Part shown: positions 8,811 through 17,136 of the stretch, piece by piece
Position numbering within the stretch: the first letter of the stretch is position 1
Layout of the letters: each line of letters starts with the position of its first letter
Assembly: GCA_030054835.1 (NCBI GenBank)
Contig: JASGVS010000010.1
Location: 62,001 to 126,000, forward strand
Source: UBA3910 sp002391465
GTDB lineage: Bacteria > Bacillota > Limnochordia > Darwinibacteriales > Darwinibacteriaceae
Length of the DNA stretch: 64,000 bases
Reading direction: 5' to 3'
Position numbers and translations under genes: made by a program
Notes under the pieces: generated by a model
The model's database searches: none
What the model was told of the DNA's origin: nothing
Seen by the model: the letters and a program-made list of their open reading frames with translations, nothing else

Positions 8811-8839
8811 ATTATACAATATACCGTATATTGATTTTA
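8811..8839 (-). promoter_or_regulatory. Promoter and palindromic operator of the yhf-like operon
   Basis: On the minus strand TATAAT (8811-8816) is followed upstream by CAATATACGGTATATTG (8817-8833), a perfect 17-bp inverted repeat that exactly fills the spacer; the -35 position (8834-8839) reads TAAAAT and is poor. A repressor or activator bound here would sit between the promoter elements. YhfZ, encoded just downstream, is the likely ligand-responsive binder. Confidence 0.7.
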
Positions 8840-8907
8840 CCAGATCCAGAAGTGGTTGGCAATACTTCTTAGCATTTTGTAAAAGCCCGGTTCACAAAGG
8901 GGACCAA

Positions 8908-9013
8908 CAGATTCCACCTCACGATGGACACCCTTGCGCTTGGCTAACGGTTGGCAACTGCCAGCCCCCGTAGCGGACTTTCACCGCCAGGTTACGCGCC
9001 ATGCGTGGCGCAC
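8908..9013 (-). mobile_element. Group IIC intron 5' fragment
   Basis: Read on the minus strand from 9013, the sequence starts GTGCGCC, then GCATGGCGC, GGTGAAAGTCCGC, CAGTTGCCAACCGTTAGCC, CGCAAGGGTGTCC and GAGGTGGAATCTG. In this order and spacing these match the 5' end (domain I start) of class C group II introns such as that of Oceanobacillus iheyensis. The match ends near 8908 and no reverse transcriptase gene follows, so it is a remnant. The 5' end lies immediately after a terminator hairpin and its U-run, the usual insertion site of class C introns. Confidence 0.8.
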
Positions 9014-9021
9014 ATGAAAAA

Positions 9022-9051
9022 GCCGTATCTGCAGCAGTGTGCAGATACGGC
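9022..9051 (-). terminator. Intrinsic terminator of the UshA-like gene
   Basis: Perfect 12-bp stem (GCCGTATCTGCA / TGCAGATACGGC) with a 6-base loop, followed on the minus strand by TTTTT. It stands just after the stop of the nucleotidase gene and directly before the intron fragment. Confidence 0.92.
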
Positions 9052-9064
9052 CCATTTTAACTTA

Positions 9065-11029
9065 TTAACGATAGATTTTCCTAGCACGCTCCTTGCGCCT
9101 ACGCCTGATCCGACCAGTAATCAAGGAGGCGGTGACGCCCAAAGCAATTATCACTCCGTACACGACCAAGGAGATTTTATTCGGGTTTTTCAAAAGGTCG
9201 ATGGGATGCAAACTGAAATCTACAATTTTCCTTCCTTCAGCTTCCCTGTATTTGGCCGGAATTTCCGGCAGCCCATCCACTTCCCCAAAGGACTGGAGGT
9301 ACTGGGCAATGGCATACCATTCCTTGACCTCCCGGGGCTCGCCTTGGGAGTAATCGTAAATGATGTGTTCCTCAAAATCCTCAATTGGATTGCCGTACCT
9401 ATCCTTGGGCACTAAAGACAGGAGACCAAAGGACTTGGCACTTACAGCGGGCAGCATCTGCCCCGCGTATAACCCCGCCACCACCCGATAGAGCTTGTCG
9501 TTTTCAAGCTCCACTAAACTGCCATCTGGGTTCTGCAGCTTAACAGTAGTGACCTTGTTAAAGAACAAACGCCTGGGGTTGAACTCATACCTGAGACCGG
9601 ACATGTAAAGCTGGGCTGATCCCATAATAGGTGCTACGGACGCATCCACTTCACAAAGCGTCTTCAGCTCCTTTCCGGTTAAATAGACAGAAACCAGTGG
9701 ATAACCGGGGACCCCATCGGCACCTATACCGAGCGAACTTACAATAAACACCTGGGAGGTGGTTATATCGCCCTCCACAAAGGAGCCGCGGATGGTACCG
9801 GCAGGGACAATGGCCACCGCTACCGGTTCGTAAGCGTCACCTTCCGCCTGTTCTACCGCGTAGATGTAGGCGTCGCTAATTAGACTACCCAAAGGCTCTT
9901 CCCTATGTTGGGCACCAATTTCAAAGGAAGGTGTGAAACTGAAAGGTGAGTGGGCCAATACCTGATCAAACTCCAGGCCAAAACGGGCTAGATACTCCGT
10001 TTCCACTATCTCTTTGTACTCGGCAATAACCCCCAATAGCTCACCGTCTTCCGCCACACTCTCGTCAATAGGCTTAAGACTGTATTCCACCAACTCCCAG
10101 CCATCCCCCTGTCTGGCCAGGCGGATAACCCCTAAGTTCATCCCGTATTCACCGCAGGATCCTATCACAGTATTGCCAACAAGCAGCGGTTCAGGCAGCA
10201 GCGTGTGGCTGTGACCAGAGACAATCACATCGATCCCAGGAACTTCCTTGGCTAACATCTCATCTTCCGTTTTGGGGCTCTTCCCGTCCGTACCTGCGTG
10301 GGAGAGGCAGATTACCAAGTCTACGCCCTCTTCGTTTCTGAGAATGTCGACAATGCGCTGGGCGGCATCCAGGTACTCCTCAAAGGCAACCTCGGACATG
10401 GGTGCGTTAGAAGCGGCGTCCCTGCCCATTAGGCCGAAGACACCAATCTTAACGCCTTTTTTCTCCAGCACCACATAGCTTTTCACCGGGTATCTGTGCA
10501 TAGCAGTCTGAAGCTGCTCTAGGGTGGGCGTTAGGTTCCCCTCTTCATCCAGGGGAAAGAGGATGTTCGAGGCCACTATCTGGGGTAACCGTTCCCCACT
10601 CTCCTTAGCCGCCGTTATACTCTCCGCTAAACCCTTGGCCCGAAAATCATATTCATGGTTGCCAAAAGTAACCACATCATAGCCCATCCTACCCATCAGA
10701 CGGAGTTGGGGCGCATGGCTCGCGAAAATGGTTTGGAAAAGCGTACCCATGGAGAAATCTCCCCCGTCCAGGAGGAGCAACTCCGGATCCCGCTCTCTCT
10801 CGGCATTAATGGCTGCAAGCAGCCTGGCATAGCCACCCACAGCCGTTATCTCCCCATCCAACAGCACTGTATAGGGCAGCAGATGGTCATGGAGATCGTG
10901 GGTGAACAGGATGGTCAAACTCTCAGCCCCCGCCGCCGCTGGCGCGAACAGGATGCTGAACATAAGGAACAAAATTAGTACGACTTTACGCGGTGATTGC
11001 CTCTTCTCCACTTTCCAACCTCTTTCCAT
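9065..11029 (-). CDS. Membrane-anchored 5'-nucleotidase / bifunctional metallophosphatase (UshA-like)
   Basis: Secreted 654-residue protein: signal peptide (KVVLILFLMFSILFAPAAAGA), metallophosphoesterase domain with LFTHDLHDHL, GGDFSMG, GNHEYDF, SHAGTDG and VSGHSHT, then a 5'-nucleotidase C-terminal domain, and finally a membrane helix (ISLVVYGVIIALGVTASLI) with an Arg/Lys-rich cytoplasmic tail. It should release phosphate and nucleosides from nucleotides outside the cell, which fits the BMP nucleoside importer at 16186-20890. The ATG at 11029 has GAGGAG six bases upstream and begins just inside the end of the yhaN-like gene, suggesting coupling. The exact substrate is not known. Confidence 0.88.
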   Translation of the reverse strand: MERGWKVEKRQSPRKVVLILFLMFSILFAPAAAGAESLTILFTHDLHDHLLPYTVLLDGEITAVGGYARLLAAINAERERDPELLLLDGGDFSMGTLFQTIFASHAPQLRLMGRMGYDVVTFGNHEYDFRAKGLAESITAAKESGERLPQIVASNILFPLDEEGNLTPTLEQLQTAMHRYPVKSYVVLEKKGVKIGVFGLMGRDAASNAPMSEVAFEEYLDAAQRIVDILRNEEGVDLVICLSHAGTDGKSPKTEDEMLAKEVPGIDVIVSGHSHTLLPEPLLVGNTVIGSCGEYGMNLGVIRLARQGDGWELVEYSLKPIDESVAEDGELLGVIAEYKEIVETEYLARFGLEFDQVLAHSPFSFTPSFEIGAQHREEPLGSLISDAYIYAVEQAEGDAYEPVAVAIVPAGTIRGSFVEGDITTSQVFIVSSLGIGADGVPGYPLVSVYLTGKELKTLCEVDASVAPIMGSAQLYMSGLRYEFNPRRLFFNKVTTVKLQNPDGSLVELENDKLYRVVAGLYAGQMLPAVSAKSFGLLSLVPKDRYGNPIEDFEEHIIYDYSQGEPREVKEWYAIAQYLQSFGEVDGLPEIPAKYREAEGRKIVDFSLHPIDLLKNPNKISLVVYGVIIALGVTASLITGRIRRRRKERARKIYR

Positions 11030-11061
11030 TCTTTTCTCCTCAAGCTGGTTAGTTTTCCACA

Positions 11062-13872
11062 CTAAGCCAAATGGCTGATTAAATCGTCGCGCTCACTTAA
11101 GGCGAACTGCCCCCGCTCCAGTTTCCAATACTGAACTGGGCTGTTGAGCTTACTCAGGCGTTCGAGCAGGCTGCCGTGGCAAGTTAGCACAAAGATCTGG
11201 TGCCGTTTGGCAACTTCGCTCAAAATCCCTAACGTTTCGTCCAGATGGGGCCCATCGAAATTGGCCATGGAATCGTCGATGATGATGGGCAGGGCAGGCT
11301 CAATCTCCAGAATCCGGCTTAAACGCACAGATAGATACAGCTGTTCCCGTGTTCCCCGACTCAGAATGGCTGCCCCTTGCCGATCATCCGTACCGGACAG
11401 CACTGCCTGGAAATCCTCTTCCAAAAGGTTTTTGCCAGGTTCCACCCCGTCATACTCCCCCTGGGTAATGCGGCTGAAGATGCGACCCGCACCTGCCATC
11501 AGGCTGTCCTTCATCTGATCAAGGAGAGTACGCTCCGTCTCCTGGAGGAGGAACTCGGCCGTCCGGTTCAGGGCATATGCCTCTGCCAGGCGCCGCAGTT
11601 CGCTGCGGTTGTGATCTATTTTCTGCTTGGCCACCTCAAAGTCCCGCTGGCTGAAGAGCCGTTTCAACTCTTCCTTCACCTGCCGCTCTTCGTCCTGCAG
11701 ATTCCCCAATTGGGCAGCTAGTTCGGTCCTTTTGTTTAATGCGGCGGCATGGGCACGCTCCGCTTCTTCCCCCGCAGGGAAAGGTTTGCAATGGTCCTTA
11801 AAGACTGCCAATACATCTGCCCCATCCTCGAGCTCAAAGGCTTCCCGCACCGCATCGGAGGCAAACGAGGCCCGCACTTCCCGCTCCAGCTCAACTAGTC
11901 TAGCGGCTAGTTTCTCCGTTTCCCTGGCTCGGGCTGCTTGGACGAGGAAAAGATCAATCCCTTCATCCAATCCCGCAGCTGGAACAGAGAAACTGCTCCG
12001 CTCCATAATTTCTCCAATCTCACGTTGTTTGGCGGTCAGTTCTCGCTCCTTTCTCCGTAAAGTTTCTGCCTCAGCCAGCTTAGCCTGCCAATCCTGGACG
12101 AGGACGAACAGCAAGTTCCAGTCTTGCTCCCGCTCACCGCTGGCCTGAACAGGCAGATCGGATGCCAGTTCCGTTAGGAACTCTAGGTAACGACGGTAAT
12201 CCTCATCGAGCTGCTCACCCAGGCTCACTACATCCAAGTTGAGCCTGTTCAGTTCGGTGATCTGCTCCTGCAGACTCCGCACCTGGTCTAAATAACTGGG
12301 TAAGCGTTTGTAGGGTACTTCACTCTCCAGGTTCAACGCGTTTTGGTACTGCTCAAGCTGGGCTGCGCATTCCTTCTCCGCCTCAGCCAACTCAGTTAAG
12401 GCACTCTCCACTGCCTGTCTCTCCGCCTTAAGTTCTTCCTGCCTCTCCCGGCGGCGGCTGAGCATCTCTTGTGAGCTTCTAGCAGAACGCAACTGGGTAA
12501 AGTACGAGGCGGTCAGAACAAGAATGAGGGCTAGAGCGACTATGCTCACCAGCGGATTAAGGAACACTCCTGCTAAAACGCCAAGCACCGCTGCAACCAG
12601 TGTGCTTACTCCATAGGCCGCTAAGCCAAAGGCGGATTTGCCTTCGCTGAGTTTCTTAATCTCTTCTGCGATCCGGTCCTCTTCCTCTTTCAGGCGTTTC
12701 AGTTCTCGCTTGGCATCCCCTTGGTCGTCCACCAAGTCACTGTACTTCTCCACCAACTCGTTTACGTTGTCCTTCTCAATCTCATCCAACCTGAGGGCAG
12801 AGATGGCTTCTGCATCAGCTAAGGACCAATTGACGTTGAGTTTCGTTATCCTATCCGCTAAATTCCGTCGCTGCTGGGCGTACCTGTCCTCCGCAGCCTG
12901 CAGCTGCCGGAGGCGTTCTTTAATGCCCGATACGCCCGAGGCCAACACATTCAGCTCATTACCCCGGGCAATCAGTTTAGTTACCGCTTCCGTGCTTAGG
13001 CCTATGGAAATCTCCTTGGCCCCTATCTCTTCCTCCAGCTCCCGGCAGTCTGTTGCCAGCTTCCTTACGCGCTCCAGTTGATCCTCACTTGGGACATGCT
13101 CCCAGCGTTCAGCCTGTCTGTACTTCAGCTCGTTTTCTAAACGAACCATTTCCTCGTAGGTGGAGAAATTGTTCTTAATAAGGTCCAAACGCCGCACTTC
13201 CTTGCCCAGCCTGTCCAGTTCCGCGCTTACACTCTCCAACTCTTCCCCTATTTCCGCCAGCCTAGTCTGATTAGTAGAGTACGCGTGAATATGAGCTTGA
13301 CTGCTCTTTCTCAGCTGTTGGCCTTCGGAAATGGCCTGGTGGAACTGTTTAAACAACTTCACACTGGGATTACCCCTGGTGCCGCCGATGCTGTCCGCCT
13401 GACGGCCAAATTCATTTTTCAACTGGGGCAGGAGCGTCACTTCCTTCAGCCCAGCACCCAGCAGAATGGACTGCAGATCCCGCTTAGCCCCGGGAGTCAG
13501 GGACTGAATCGAACTCAATTCCTCCAGGCTGATGGTGAAGAGCTGGCGGTAAGTGTAGTTGTCCAGTGGATACAGCTCCCGCACATCAACTTGACCGGTT
13601 TGCCTGCCTGAAAGGACGTTTACCTCCGGTGCCCCGTAGCCGCTCAGGCTGAGGTTATACAAAGCGTTTCCCAAGCTGATATCCGCCTCCACACCGTACT
13701 GCACAGTGGCAGGCGGCAGACTACCATCCCGGGGAAAGCCGTAGCCTAAATAGCGTAAGACGTTCATAAACGTAGATTTACCCGCCCTGTTCAAACCGCC
13801 GATCACCACCAAACCTGGGTGCAGATCGGCCAGCGTTTGGTTGCGTAAAATACCAAAATCCCTAATGTACAA
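11062..13872 (-). CDS. yhaN: YhaN-like AAA ATPase with coiled coils (SbcC/Rad50 relative)
   Basis: A 936-residue ABC-type ATPase: N-terminal Walker A GGLNRAGKST near residue 30, long coiled coils, two hydrophobic segments in the middle (about residues 420-460: VSTLVAAVLGVLAGVFL and VSIVALALILVLTA), more coiled coil, then the signature LSRGTREQLYLSVRL and Walker B LPIIIDD near the C-terminus. The central membrane hairpin is typical of YhaN rather than SbcC. With the YhaO nuclease it probably forms a membrane-linked DNA-end processing complex. TTG at 13872 is the nearest ordinary start, but an ATT at 13887 with a better ribosome site would add five residues and restore a family-like N-terminus (see findings). 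Confidence 0.88.
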   Translation of the reverse strand: MYIRDFGILRNQTLADLHPGLVVIGGLNRAGKSTFMNVLRYLGYGFPRDGSLPPATVQYGVEADISLGNALYNLSLSGYGAPEVNVLSGRQTGQVDVRELYPLDNYTYRQLFTISLEELSSIQSLTPGAKRDLQSILLGAGLKEVTLLPQLKNEFGRQADSIGGTRGNPSVKLFKQFHQAISEGQQLRKSSQAHIHAYSTNQTRLAEIGEELESVSAELDRLGKEVRRLDLIKNNFSTYEEMVRLENELKYRQAERWEHVPSEDQLERVRKLATDCRELEEEIGAKEISIGLSTEAVTKLIARGNELNVLASGVSGIKERLRQLQAAEDRYAQQRRNLADRITKLNVNWSLADAEAISALRLDEIEKDNVNELVEKYSDLVDDQGDAKRELKRLKEEEDRIAEEIKKLSEGKSAFGLAAYGVSTLVAAVLGVLAGVFLNPLVSIVALALILVLTASYFTQLRSARSSQEMLSRRRERQEELKAERQAVESALTELAEAEKECAAQLEQYQNALNLESEVPYKRLPSYLDQVRSLQEQITELNRLNLDVVSLGEQLDEDYRRYLEFLTELASDLPVQASGEREQDWNLLFVLVQDWQAKLAEAETLRRKERELTAKQREIGEIMERSSFSVPAAGLDEGIDLFLVQAARARETEKLAARLVELEREVRASFASDAVREAFELEDGADVLAVFKDHCKPFPAGEEAERAHAAALNKRTELAAQLGNLQDEERQVKEELKRLFSQRDFEVAKQKIDHNRSELRRLAEAYALNRTAEFLLQETERTLLDQMKDSLMAGAGRIFSRITQGEYDGVEPGKNLLEEDFQAVLSGTDDRQGAAILSRGTREQLYLSVRLSRILEIEPALPIIIDDSMANFDGPHLDETLGILSEVAKRHQIFVLTCHGSLLERLSKLNSPVQYWKLERGQFALSERDDLISHLA

Positions 13873-13889
13873 ACGCCTAATTTTAATTG

Positions 13890-15215
13890 CTACTCCCTCC
13901 CCTCTGCCAGTTTCTCCAGGATCAACTGACGGGCATCGGCCAGCAGATCCTGCAGTGTTTCATCGTCTAAGTAAAAGACAAAGTCATCCTTGTCCTGATA
14001 CCCTTCCTCATCGCCGTGCCCGGACCAGATCTGCCCCAGTTCCCTTTTCAGCTGCTTCTGAAGCTCTTCTTCTGTCTGGCACCGCTGCACCACCCGATCC
14101 AATTCCTCCACCACCGGGCTGCCTTTAAGAAGCTCGTCCAAATCGAGCTCAGGCTTGGTTCTAAACATTATCCGTTCCGTCCAGACAAAGGGCTTGTCAT
14201 CTGCAAATCGCCCGCGCAGTCCTGCCAGGAGGGAGTCATGGGCCTCGTCCTGCTGCTCCGCCAGGAGAGTGTGGATCGTTCCCCTGCCCTCAATGTTCCA
14301 CTGCACAATGTAACCAAGGATTGGATAGGCATCGTCTCCCCCCTCGGAGAGAAGCTCCTGGGCCGCCGCTGCCATCCGCTCTTCCAATTCGGGCAGGGTC
14401 TCAGGTATGCTAACCGGATCTTCATCTATCTTGAGTGTAACTCTCTTGTAGACGATGGGTGCCAGAGGCACGTGGGTGATTACATCTTCTCCCTGGTCGT
14501 TCAGCTCCACCAAGAGGCAGCCGCCCCGCTCCAGTTCGTTCACGTGCTTACCCTGGGGTGTGCCCGGGTAGGCAATATGGGGCCTTGCGTTATGCAGGAT
14601 ACCCGGTTGATGGATGTGACCTAAAGCCCAATAATGATAACCGCTTTTCTCCCTTAACTCACTCACAGAACAGGGAAGGTAGGTGGAAGGCTCACCCTCA
14701 AGCTGGGTATGGAGAACGCCAATATTCCACAAATCCGACGGCAGACTGGGATAGTCCTGGTGCAGCCGCCTGCGTTCTGCGCTGCGCTCATAACTTTGAC
14801 CCACTACCCGGGCAATAGGTGCTCCTTGGTCATCCTTCACCTCAAAAACCTCAGGCTTACTGCTGGGAAAAGTGAAAACGTTTGGGGGCAGCCTGAACAG
14901 CGCTTCCCTCTCCCGCAGGGGATCGTGGTTGCCCGCCAAAACGTACACGCCTATACCTGCCTCGTACAGCCGCTCGCACTGCCTCACAAAAAACTCTAAA
15001 GCGCTGACCGTTCTGGCTTCCCCATCGTACAGATCTCCCGCAATAACCACGAAATCTACCCCTTCCGCCAGGGCCAAATCACAGAGACGGCTGAAACTGG
15101 CAAAGGTAGCCCCATGGACCTGTTCCCGCAGCTGATCTGGGAGGGAAGCACCTCCAATCTGGGGTATACGCCCCAGATGTACGTCGGCGGTATGAATAAA
15201 GCGTATGCTGCCCAT
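13890..15215 (-). CDS. yhaO: YhaO-like DNA exonuclease (Mre11/SbcD family metallophosphoesterase)
   Basis: A 441-residue Mre11-type nuclease: FIHTADVHLG (metal ligands) at the N-terminus, VIAGDLYDG, LAGNHDPL, then GHIHQPG and YPGTPQG around residues 190-220, followed by a C-terminal capping region. SbcD-type enzymes trim DNA ends and hairpins with an SbcC partner; the partner here is the adjacent yhaN-like gene, whose start lies at the stop of this gene. GGGAGG seven bases before ATG 15215 sets the start. It is divergent from the secreted protein gene at 15339, with a 123-base shared upstream region. Confidence 0.9.
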   Translation of the reverse strand: MGSIRFIHTADVHLGRIPQIGGASLPDQLREQVHGATFASFSRLCDLALAEGVDFVVIAGDLYDGEARTVSALEFFVRQCERLYEAGIGVYVLAGNHDPLREREALFRLPPNVFTFPSSKPEVFEVKDDQGAPIARVVGQSYERSAERRRLHQDYPSLPSDLWNIGVLHTQLEGEPSTYLPCSVSELREKSGYHYWALGHIHQPGILHNARPHIAYPGTPQGKHVNELERGGCLLVELNDQGEDVITHVPLAPIVYKRVTLKIDEDPVSIPETLPELEERMAAAAQELLSEGGDDAYPILGYIVQWNIEGRGTIHTLLAEQQDEAHDSLLAGLRGRFADDKPFVWTERIMFRTKPELDLDELLKGSPVVEELDRVVQRCQTEEELQKQLKRELGQIWSGHGDEEGYQDKDDFVFYLDDETLQDLLADARQLILEKLAEGRE

Positions 15216-15338
15216 GGCAATCCTCCCTTTCTCTGTTGTATATATGTCCTGCCCAGGGCAATCTCCTGCCCCTGGGGAGGAATCGGCGAGCGAAAACAGA
15301 ACAATAGTAACCAAAACTTGGCAAAGGAGACAAGAATT

Positions 15339-16133
15339 ATGGGAAAGGGTAGAGTAATTCTGTCACTGCTACTGCTTTTTTCCTTTAGCATGGGCGTCTT
15401 GGGGAATGCAGGACCGGAACTTACCCCCTCGCTGATTCTGAACAACGCCTTGGTGGAGTTAAAGCACCCACTGCTTTTAGATGGGGACCGCATGCTCATC
15501 TCCATAATCGATCTAATGCGGCTTTTCCACGTGGAGTGTGAAAGGCAGGGTGAAACGGGCATTGTCCTTAGGGGAGAAGGGATCCGCATCAATATGCAGC
15601 TTGATACCGATATTGCAGTTGCAACAAAGGATGGACGCTATGAGGTAACCTGGCTCGAAGCGGCTCCCCGCCTCAGGGGCAAGGTACTTTATCTGCCCCT
15701 CCGCTACTGCGCAGAAAGCCTCGGTGCAGAAGTCTATTGGGACCAACGGAGCGGCTGCGTGGTAGTGAGCGATAACACTTGGGAAGCGGAGGAAAAAACG
15801 GTGCAATACACCCTGTTAAACAGATGGGAACTGCAATCTGAACCGGAGTTGGCCGCCTGGTATGAAAACCACCACCGCACAGAAGGTTTGCACGTATTGG
15901 TAATCAACACAGACACCTACGTCTTAGTGGCCGCGGGCCCGAAACCAACGGGCGGTTATGGAGTGAGGATAAAGGGTGTGATCGAAAGGGAACCCAACCA
16001 GCTTGTGATCGAAGCTGAACTGCAAAAGCCTGGCCCAAACGACATGGTGACCATGGCCTTCACCTATCCCACTGCCTTACTGAAATTCCCCAACCGCATC
16101 TTCTCAGTAGTGGATTACAACCTCACCGATTGA
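15339..16133 (+). CDS. Secreted protein with copper-amine-oxidase-like N domain and PrcB-like C domain
   Basis: A 264-residue secreted protein. A signal peptide (VILSLLLLFSFSMGVLGNAG) precedes a copper-amine-oxidase N-terminal-like (stalk) domain (LLLDGDRMLISIIDLMR ... LPLRYCAESLGAEVYWD), a common substrate or wall-binding module in Bacillota. The C-terminal part (HVLVINTDTYVLVAAGPKPT ... GVRIKGV) resembles the PrcB protease-complex-associated domain. The start is set by AGGAGA nine bases upstream; a longer frame into the yhaO gene is not supported. Role in the cell envelope is inferred; no enzyme residues were recognised. Confidence 0.75.
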   Translation: MGKGRVILSLLLLFSFSMGVLGNAGPELTPSLILNNALVELKHPLLLDGDRMLISIIDLMRLFHVECERQGETGIVLRGEGIRINMQLDTDIAVATKDGRYEVTWLEAAPRLRGKVLYLPLRYCAESLGAEVYWDQRSGCVVVSDNTWEAEEKTVQYTLLNRWELQSEPELAAWYENHHRTEGLHVLVINTDTYVLVAAGPKPTGGYGVRIKGVIEREPNQLVIEAELQKPGPNDMVTMAFTYPTALLKFPNRIFSVVDYNLTD

Positions 16134-16143
16134 GCACATGAAA

Positions 16144-16176
16144 AAGTGCGGGATGTTCCTAAGAACTCCCGCACTT
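16144..16176. terminator. Bidirectional terminator between convergent genes
   Basis: Perfect 10-bp stem (AAGTGCGGGA / TCCCGCACTT), with T-rich sequence after it on the plus strand (GCTTTTTGC) and TTTTTC after it on the minus strand. It separates the PrcB-like gene from the end of the ABC importer operon. Confidence 0.9.
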
Positions 16177-16185
16177 GCTTTTTGC

Positions 16186-17136
16186 TTATAACCCCCGGCG
16201 GATGTATGGTTTGCCAGAGGCAGCGGGGGCGGTAGAGCGTCCAATAATCCCTGCCAAGGCCGCCATTGTCACCACGTAGGGGAACATGGCAAAGAACTCG
16301 GTTGGGATAGCTACCAAGCCCCAGTTTTGGGCAGTTAGCTGCAGGGCGTCTGCCACTCCAAAGAGGAGGGAAGCACCCATCGCCCCAAAGGGCGTCCAGT
16401 TGCCGAAGATCATTGCGGCAAGGGAAATGAAGCCTTTACCCGCACTCATACCCTCCCTAAACAGGGACAGGTTACCCAGGGACAAGGTGACGCCGCCCAT
16501 TCCGGCCAAAAACCCGCTCAAAATAACGGAGAAATACCGAATGCGGTTCACGTTCACACCAACCGTATCGGCTGCTTCCGGGTGTTCCCCGGCGGCACGG
16601 ATCCTGAGGCCCAAGGGAGTCTTGAACAAAACGATGTGGGCCACAATGGCGATCAGGAAAGCCAAATAAACAGGCGGTGTGTTGCGGGCGAAAATGTCAC
16701 CAATCACCGGGATCTTCCGCAGCCAGGGGAAGGACCAGAAGGCAAGTTTTGCCACCCTGTTCGTCTGGCCGGCCCGTTTAAAGATGGCCCGCAGTAAAAA
16801 CCCGGTTAGGGCAGTAGCCAACATGTTGATGGCCACACCTGAAACAGTCTGATCCGCATGGTATTTTATGCTAACCCAGGCATGGAGCGCTGCCAAAACT
16901 GCACCGGCCAACGAACCCGCCAAAAAGCCAATCCAGGGATTCCCGGTCAAGTGGGAAAACAGCACTCCCACAAAGGAGCCGGTGAGCATCATGCCCTCAA
17001 TACCAATGTTTACTACCCCGGACCGCTCACTGAACACCCCGCCGATGGAAGCCATGATCAGAGGCGCTGACAGTGTCACGGTGGACGCTAATAGGTCAAT
17101 CAAGAAATATTGTAGGTTCGCCCAATCAATACCCAT
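16186..17136 (-). CDS. nupQ: Nucleoside ABC transporter permease 2 (YufQ/NupQ type)
   Basis: A 316-residue membrane protein with 8-9 hydrophobic segments and the hallmark GVVNIGIEGMMLTGSFVG near residue 36, the branched-chain-type permease motif of BMP-family importers, and later IRAAGEHPEAADTVGVNVNRIRY. It pairs with the permease encoded upstream; the stop of that gene and this start overlap in TAATG. The system moves nucleosides or a related compound (guanosine in B. subtilis NupNOPQ); the exact substrate here is inferred. Confidence 0.88.
   Translation of the reverse strand: MGIDWANLQYFLIDLLASTVTLSAPLIMASIGGVFSERSGVVNIGIEGMMLTGSFVGVLFSHLTGNPWIGFLAGSLAGAVLAALHAWVSIKYHADQTVSGVAINMLATALTGFLLRAIFKRAGQTNRVAKLAFWSFPWLRKIPVIGDIFARNTPPVYLAFLIAIVAHIVLFKTPLGLRIRAAGEHPEAADTVGVNVNRIRYFSVILSGFLAGMGGVTLSLGNLSLFREGMSAGKGFISLAAMIFGNWTPFGAMGASLLFGVADALQLTAQNWGLVAIPTEFFAMFPYVVTMAALAGIIGRSTAPAASGKPYIRRGL

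Noticed and set aside
8996..9011. Small GC-rich inverted repeat GCGCCA/TGGCGC as a second terminator
   Set aside because: It is explained as the first stem of the group IIC intron fragment and has no U-run.
11144..13081. Several plus-strand frames of 114-173 codons opposite the yhaN-like gene
   Set aside because: They are Ser/Arg-rich antisense shadows of the coiled-coil gene.
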